Shown here: piece by piece, positions 56,611-64,000 of the stretch
Layout: every line of letters starts with the position of its first letter
How positions within the stretch are numbered: position 1 is the stretch's first letter
Assembly (NCBI GenBank): GCA_033807695.1
Contig: CM066302.1
Coordinates: forward strand, 3,534,001-3,598,000
DNA length: 64,000 nucleotides
From: Daedaleopsis sinensis
Taxonomy: Eukaryota; Basidiomycota; Agaricomycetes; Polyporales; Polyporaceae
Reading direction: 5' to 3'
The notes under the pieces: model-generated
Database searches by the model: none
What the model was told of the DNA's origin: nothing
The model's input: the letters and a program-made list of their open reading frames with translations, nothing else
Translations under genes and position numbers: made by a program

Positions 56611-58585
56611 ATGTTTTATGCCCTCGGAAACTACTTTCATGAGCGGCGGCGCGGATTCACGAAAGCAGCGGGTTACGTTGGCGGCGCGTACTACATCGGA
56701 CGCTATCTCTCGGAGCGACTACAGGATGTCCGGAACTCAGTCCTCCAGGAGCGGGCTGCGCGCGAAAAGTGAGTGCGGTGTGTATATGCAGGTGGACTAG
56801 AAGACTGAGGAGCGTCCGAACGCGTGCGGCAGTCTACGAAGGAGGTTCGAGCAGAATCAGCAGGATATATCCTTTACCGTGATGGCACTCCTCCCTACCC
56901 TCGGAGAACATATTTTGCGCGGCATGGACGTCGAGGGTGTCACCCAGGAGCTGCAATCGTACTCCCGTACACCCAAGGCCCGGCTTGAGTTCCAAGCCCC
57001 GCCCGCACCCTCCGAGTCGAGCGTCACCTCAAGTGTCGAGAACCTCCAAGGTCCAGAAGCAGACGTACACTCTGAGAATGGATCCGTCTCTGTCGTGTCG
57101 TCAGTGGATGGCGTGCCAACGGACATGTTGGCGTCGTCTGCGAGCTGGGTCGACCAGTTCTCATCTACGGGCTCTTCGCAGGTGTCCGCTATACCCCCAT
57201 CTTCTGCAGGCGGAGACGCGTCTGGCTCGTCTCGGTCAAGCACGGATGTCGACCTCGCAGACTCTATGCTAACAACTAGCTCCTCATCGAACTCCCCTCC
57301 CTTGGGTCCATCAACAAACGCTGTACCTGTACGTCGTCCTTGTCCTTGGCTTACAGCCTTGACTCAACGGCAGGTGTAGACATCAACGGAAAGCGATCGC
57401 GACGTGCTTAGTTCGGTAACCAGAAGTAAAGCCGAACTGTGGAGAGAAGTCAAAATACTCAGTACGTCGCGTGTATGTTGTATAAACTTGGCATTCATTG
57501 ACTACCTCGCAGCTTTTACGCGGACATTGACTGTAATCTACTCGATAACCCTCCTTTCCCTCTTCACCCACATCCAACTCAACGTCCTTGGTCGTTCCAA
57601 GTATATACAGTCCATGATACAACAGGAGCGAGACGAGCGTATGCGCGAACAGTTGCAGTATAGTACATCTGTGTACTCTTTGTTCTGGGGCGATAAAAGC
57701 CTGGAAGACCCGGAGACAGACGAACTCGAAGAGTCTGAGAACGTCAGCGAAGAAACGGAACGGAAGTATCTCACCCTCAGCTGGTGGATACTTCATGTCG
57801 GTTGGAAGGATGTTGGTGAGCGCGTAAGGAGAGGCGTCGAGGAGGTTTTCGAAGGGTATGTCCCCATCACGATCGTACACTCTCGTCTTTTCTAATCACA
57901 TTCACCATAGTGTCTCCCTCAAGACGAAACTTTCCTCCACAGATCTGCATCGTCTAATATGTGACGTTCGTCGTCGCGTTGAGTACGAAGTGACGTTCGA
58001 GGGCAAGGAACGACGAATAAAGTACGTGTGCAAAATGAGATGCCTCCGCCTGGTCTATTCATATGAAGTTGTCTTTAGCTTCATGTCTACGCTCCTCCCA
58101 CCCACGCCCGAAACTTTGCAACATGTGCTCACTCAGGGCGGTATCCCTTCTTGGCTCGCGACCGCATGCGATCCGACTTTCGACGAATTCCTCTCCGAGA
58201 CACGCACACACGTGTCCTCGGGTTCATTCGAGCGTACACTCGAGGTCTGCCTCGACGCAGCCACCGACGTGCTCTTCCGCGGCGTGGAGAAGCACGTATT
58301 CGGGTCCAAACACGAGTCCGACGACATGTCTCTCGGCGGGCAGGAACCTCGGGAGCGACTCGCGGCGATGCTCCCAGGGCTCGCAAGGTGGTGTCACCTG
58401 GCGCTGGAAGGGCTACCGAACGAACTTGTCGACGTACGTGTGTTCTTGCACGAGTGTATGCGGTCTCCAGGGATAGATGCTGAACCCCGTTCTCGACCTG
58501 GTTTATTCAGGGACTGGCAGACGCGAGGGAAGTGGCGGCGCTTTCGGCTATCATATATACGAGCTACGAGGATCGCTTTCGGTAA
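56611..58585 (+). CDS. PEX3: Peroxisomal biogenesis factor 3 (peroxin-3), 539 aa
   Basis: Membrane anchor for Pex19 and needed for insertion of peroxisomal membrane proteins. Seven exons: 56611-56768, 56833-57328, 57380-57461, 57513-57855, 57911-58021, 58079-58433, 58511-58585; 540 codons, phases consistent. The N-terminal membrane anchor KAAGYVGGAYYIGRYLSERL (residues about 17-36) is followed by RRRFEQNQQDISFTVMALLP, the Pex3 signature. Then LWREVKILTFTRTLTVIYS, HIQLNVLGRSKYI, and the C-terminal helical part (LTLSWWILHVGWKDVGERV, WLATACDPTFDEFLSETR). A Ser-rich insert of about 120 residues (roughly 95-215) separates the first and second conserved blocks. Start at MFYALGNYF, preferred because it directly precedes the anchor. 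Confidence 0.93.
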
Positions 58586-60487
58586 TGGCATTTGCTTGGT
58601 GGCCGCTCACTTTAGGGTGCAATCCATGTGCAGAAGACGCATCACGTTCGACACCCCGCAACCTTTCTACCAAACGTGGAGCGCGTGCGGTACCTGGGAC
58701 AAGGTACGTAGTGCGGATGACCGTCGTGTCCAAACCCTTCCGAAGGCACTCGGAGTGCGTTCTGCGTCAGGTGGTCGCTACTAGTTCCCGTCCTCGCAGG
58801 TTGTACCACCGTCGCGGGTCCGGCTTCTCAAGCTCAAAAGCACCCCCGATCGTGCGCCAACCTTGCTAGGCCGGCAGATAGCAAGGCATGCATGGCCAGG
58901 ATCCCACACGGGTGCTGCGGAAACGCTCTGGGAGCCAGCATCTAACATACAAGGTGCGTCCTTCTCCACTGCGTACGACCAAGCTACAGGCGCATTTAGG
59001 CTCGTTTTATGCGTCGCCAGTGCCGCACACACCCTCGCCAATGTGGACCCACCCGTCGTCGGCTCCGCAGACGTGTGTTGGTTAAGAGGCCGTATCCAAA
59101 GACGGACTGCGTCCGCGTCCGCGTCCAAGTATAGCGCGGGCCTCCGAACGCGCTCCCACCTCCTCCCGGTGGACCACACGAACCCTTCCCGCGACAGGCT
59201 CTGCGCCCTATCGCATCAGCCATGGTAATCACCGCTGCGAGTGCCCGGCCCTCAGTCTGGGGCGCGCATGACGCGTCCGGCCGTGGTCCGTGGCTCGTGA
59301 GTGTGTGAGTGTGGGCTGTCGTTCTCGTCCGTCGACGATCCCGCCCGGCTTCTCTGCCTCACTTCCCGACGTCCTGGGCAGCTGCCCGCTATCAGCGAAG
59401 CCTGCCTAAGACCGTCAGGAGGCGCGGAGGGTCCGCCTTTCGTCTGTGCAGCTGGCAGCGAAGGCTTCTGACGTCTGTGTCTCAGTCTGTTGTGCAATTG
59501 CAACTCCTATGTCCCTGTGAGCGCCGGGACCGGCGACAGAGACGTTGCCGACAACATTCAGGGTGCATTCTCGTCGTCTGTCGTCGCCGGGCTGCTGTTA
59601 GAGAGCCGTCCTCATTTGAAAATTGAATTGCCTGCGAGAGCGTCCCTCCCCGCGTCTCCCACATCTCGGGCTGTTGAGTGGCCTCCAACCTGCGCCTGCC
59701 CGCCTCCTCCCTCTCTCCCAGGTCCCTTGGGCCCACGCGCATGCTCCACCCGAATGTCGCCCCGAGTCCCGAGCCCCGCGCCCCCGTGGACAGCACTGGG
59801 CACATCCGTCGCCAGCATCTACACATACACGGCCGCCTGCGCACACCGGAATGCAAGCCTGTCACTCGCAGTGGCGGTCCGTGGCAGGATTCGCCGAGGT
59901 ACACGCGCAGACGCACGCCTGCCTGGGACCTGGGTGCGGGATCTCGCTCGGTCCTGGGCGACGCTTCCCTGGGAGTGTTCGACGGAGGGAAGACCCGGGC
60001 GCGACGGGGGTTCTGTGTAGACGGAGGGCTTCTGGCACGGATTGAGTTGGCGTCGAGTAGACTCGGGCGCGGTGCGCTGCCGTCATGCGTCCGAGCGTGC
60101 AGGGGTGTCTGGGTGGAACGTCGCTGAAGGCTACCTGATAGGATGTGAGCAGTGTGGAAGACCGGTGCGTGTTTCCAGCAATCGTGCGTGGGCCCCAGGG
60201 AGACCTGACCATGAGCATGCACACCATGAGACGCGTCTGTTTCGAATGCGGAGGCCGACAGGTGCAGATCTTTCGTGGGGCGAGCAAATGGGCAGAAGCA
60301 ACCTGGGTCCCTGGTGACGGCAGGACGCTGCGAGTGAAGCTGCGCTCGCCGTGCGTTGCCTCTCCACAGCGCAACCCATGATCCCGAGGTGCCTCCGCTT
60401 CAAACCGACATGTATGACGGACATGAACACTTCACAAGGCTAGTCCTACATTCGACATTATTCCTCTTTCTACCGGGCACCAACAGC
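58586..60487. other. Intergenic, nothing recognised
   Basis: About 1.9 kb of GC-rich sequence. Open frames up to 246 codons on both strands (59482-60222) have low-complexity, shadow-like composition without motifs. Confidence 0.45.
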
Positions 60488-62336
60488 TCACACCTGCGCC
60501 AGCTTCTGCAGATCCACAGGCTCCCCGTTGCTGTTCAGCGCAGCCTCGATGAACGCGACGTCCACCAGCGTCCCGCGCGGCGCGTCCAGCCCGTCGTCCT
60601 TCCCCGCAATCGCGCTCACCCAGCTCTCGATCTCGCGCTCGATCCCGCAGCTCGGCTCCTCGACGACCTCCACGTCCTCCTTCCACGTGCCCGTCTCCGC
60701 GTCGTACACGGGCTTCCCCGCGGCGTCGAGCACGGCGGTGTGGATCGTGAGCTGGATGCCGCGCGGCGTGCGCGCGGCCTCGAGCCAGCCGCGGTCCCCG
60801 GTGACGGAGAGCGTGTTGTGCGCGCCGGAGACGCGCGAGGGCACGGGCGCGCCCCAGGAGAGCTCGACGATCCCGTGTGCGCCGTCCGCGGAGCGCACGA
60901 GCGCGTTGAGCGTGTCGTGCGGCGCGAGGATGGCCTTGGCGAGGGAGGCGTGCGCGGACACGGTCGTGAACGGGCTCGGCAGGATGAGCCGCAGTGCGGC
61001 GATCGTGTGCTGGAGGGGTGGAGGGAGAAGGTCCAAGTCCGGTCGTGAGGTTAACGCGTATGGTCGTGCGCAGCGGCCCGAGGTCCGAATTTCCGAGGAT
61101 AAGTATGTCCGCGTCGAAGCGGCCGAGCGCGCAAGTACGCGAGCCGCAGCGGATCCACGGAAGGCAACCGTCCACGGTTATCACGCAAGTTTGCGAGCGT
61201 GCGCGCATCGCGTACGCGGCGGGGGTGCGGAGGGGTGCGGAGAAACAGAGCGGTGAGTGGAGGCACCTGGCAGGGACAAATGCGGGGACGGGGACTTACG
61301 ACGCCACCATCAAGCTATGCGCAACGGTCAACGGGGCCCCGGAACGGCACATAGCGCAAGTCAGGCACCGACGGAGGTTGCTGTAATGGAAGGATGACAT
61401 ACCAAGAATCCGCCCTGATACTGTTCAAGTGGGGAAACATGAGAAAACAGTGAGTGCTCGCGTGTGCATGACGCAGACATAAGGGGCAGTCAGAGTGCGA
61501 ACGCTTCTGACGATCCGACAACATCTTTGCATTCGAACCTGGTCCGTCAGGGCGTTGTTGCGCCTCCCTCTGGGGCCCAACAACGTCCCCAATACGACGG
61601 CGGTTCGGGCGACCAGGATCGCTCTAGCATCGTGATGTGGATTGCGCCATTGTCGCGCACTCTGGCTGCCCCCCTCACCCTGCTCTCAGCTGGACAACTT
61701 ACGTCAGGAACGGTGCGCCAGGGGGTGTTGTACCACTTGGAGTGCTCGTCGACCCAGCTGTACGCGCGGGCGTTATAGAACTTGACGTTCCCGATCTTCC
61801 CCTCCCGGACGAGGCGGGCAGCGGTCTGGTACGCGGGCTCGGCCTCGAAGTTCTCCGCGACGCGCCAGACGATGTCCTTGGGCTTGTACGTCGCCTCGTA
61901 CTCCTGGATGAGGGCGCGGGCGCTCGCGACGTCCGGCGCGACGGGCTTCTCGCTGAGGACGTGCTTCCCGGCGGCGAACGCCTTGCGGATGACGGCGGGC
62001 TGGGTGGTGATGGGCAGCACTACGATGACGGCGTCGACGTCGGGGCGCGCGAGGAGCACGTCGAGCGAGCGGCCCTCGTCCTCGTCGTTGTACACGTCGA
62101 GCGCGTGGCCGAGGCCGAGGGTCTTCGCGGCGAGCTCGGCGAAGGCGGACGAGCTTGCGTGCGAGCGCGAGTAGACGGCCTTGACCTCGATGAGGGCGCC
62201 GCCGAGTGCTGCGAGGGCGGGGAGGTGGGCTGGAGGAGAGGCGATGGTGAATCCCCGGAGGTACTTCGAGATTGAGCGACTGACCCTCTTTGGCGAAGAT
62301 GCCGGAGCCCAAGATGGCGACGCGGGTGGGGCTCAT
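60488..62336 (-). CDS. Gfo/Idh/MocA-family NAD(P)-dependent oxidoreductase, 377 aa
   Basis: Exons: 60488-61009, 61300-61314 (15 nt), 61403-61420 (18 nt), 61703-62229, 62285-62336; 378 codons. The N-terminal Rossmann fold starts MSPTRVAILGSGIFAKEAHL, with the GxGxxG-like GSGIFA at residues 10-15. DVDAVIVVLPITTQP, AAGKHVLSEKPVAPD (the catalytic EKP) and IVWRVAENFEAEPAY follow. The C-terminal domain carries QGGFLLDGGVHTIAALR, split over four exons. Members oxidise or reduce sugars and related compounds; layout is closest to dimeric dihydrodiol / D-xylose dehydrogenase-like proteins, but the substrate is not set by sequence. Cytosolic. The intron 61010-61299 (290 nt) is long for this window. Confidence 0.9.
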
Positions 62337-63283
62337 GGTGAATATTAATGCGCTTTGCTGTTGAATTGTCCGCTGGATACGCCGTGCGTTGGGCGTAGGT
62401 GGAGGAGGACGGCAAGTTATCCGATTGATCAATTAATGAGATGAGACGCAGATTTCAGTTATTTATACGTGCTTATCCCCCCTCTTAAGCTTCTGACCTT
62501 CTTGCTGAGAACGGGCGCCAGACGCACGCGAAGGGCCGGAGAAACATCGGCCAGTTTGCATGAGTGACCTCGGACAGGGGCGCTTGTCCTGTTCCGCTTG
62601 GTGCACTCCGCCGTCACCTCCTCCTTTCTCTCGTCGTCTAGATAGCACGGATGAATGTTTGTGCTCGAACTCGTAGAGTAAACACTCTTCGTTCACCCAG
62701 CCAAGACCGCGCGCGGGCCCTGGGGTGAGCGTGGTCAAGAACGGTGCGTGGTTTGTCGGGGAGTCGTAGCCGAGAGTCCCTGTTTAGTTCGTCGGGTGGA
62801 TCAAGAGGACGGTGTGGCACTGCCGACGGGCATGCTGCACGCGTCCTCTGATTCTCAGGCTCGAGATGGCGGGGCTGAGCGAGGCTCGTCGACTGCCCCC
62901 CGGAAGTGCCCCGGAGTTATTGAGGGATTCAAAAACTCAATTTCCATTCATGCCCGCAGAAGAAAGGACGACGGTCGCGCAGAGAGAACTGTGATCGCCT
63001 GCGCGAAGTCGCGGACGGCAGAGCGACTGGCGCGGAGGGGTCTTCTGCGGGAAAATTCGCGACGAACACGGTGGGCTGCGAGCGGTTCTTGAGCTCGCGG
63101 CGGTGGCGAGCGTGTCGCGAGAGGGCATGGATCCCCCTCCGGACATTTCTCGGGGTCCCTACTGTCGGATATGCCGTCCCAAGCCCTCGAGATGATATCG
63201 GCACTGCTTCCTGCCCCTCCCTTTAAGAGCAAACATGCTCGCAGCCCCCCTCCGCCCTTCCCGTACCTCCCTGCTCAGCAACG
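62337..63283. other. Divergent promoter region
   Basis: Between the Gfo/Idh/MocA gene and the GH1 gene, which are divergent. No gene recognised. Confidence 0.5.

Positions 63284-64000
<717 letters not shown>

Noticed and set aside
59482..60222. 246-codon minus-strand frame in the PEX3 to Gfo/Idh/MocA gap
   Set aside because: Arg/Thr/His/Pro-rich low-complexity product, equally open on the other strand, no promoter or splice support.

Overview
The window reads as nuclear DNA of a filamentous basidiomycete, most likely an Agaricomycete. Genes are dense and lie on both strands. Nearly every gene is cut by introns of about 50-110 nt with GTRNGT-type donors. TATA boxes sit about 100-130 nt upstream of several starts. 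The gene set is also fungal: HET domain, short Zn2Cys6 protein, UVDE-type endonuclease, Spt5, Pex3, Mic10. No rRNA, tRNA, CRISPR or bacterial operon structure was seen. Species cannot be named from the sequence. All exon joins were made by hand from reading frame, splice-site and family-motif continuity, so splice calls are predictions.

Layout. 0-3.4 kb is gene-poor and holds an 821-bp non-autonomous transposon with 9-bp target duplications. 3.4-9 kb carries a DUF2461 gene, a TA-flanked MITE and an intronless HET-domain gene. 9.7-19.2 kb has a small secreted protein, a small hydrophilic protein, a Cyp40-type cyclophilin, an arrestin-like protein and a 76-residue Zn2Cys6 protein. 19.3-24.1 kb (minus) is an OCRL/INPP5B-type inositol polyphosphate 5-phosphatase. 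24.9-26.7 kb holds a doubtful small gene and a HABP4/SERBP1-like protein.

27.4-39.1 kb is the accessory core: five related kinase-like genes, three on minus and then two on plus. They share a kinase-like N-lobe (Lys in VAxK, Glu helix, PKFYGYY). The four complete copies share one phase-2 intron and a QPGP-containing C-lobe. In all four complete copies the catalytic-loop Asp is replaced by Ser or Cys. One copy has also lost the DFG Asp, one has a long unique N-terminal region, and one stops after the N-lobe.

39.4-64 kb returns to housekeeping genes: Mic10, a small membrane protein, UVDE endonuclease, a Tda3-like FAD oxidoreductase, Spt5, an F-box protein, a DUF302 protein, a hypothetical protein, a small mitochondrial-type membrane protein divergent from Pex3, a Gfo/Idh/MocA oxidoreductase, and a GH1 beta-glucosidase that runs off the right edge.

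A window-wide theme is extremely short coding exons. They include a 4-nt exon inside the catalytic motif of the 5-phosphatase, consecutive 7- and 5-nt exons in the DUF2461 gene, an exon whose only coding content is ATG, and 13-22 nt exons elsewhere. Several introns appear to use GC donors.
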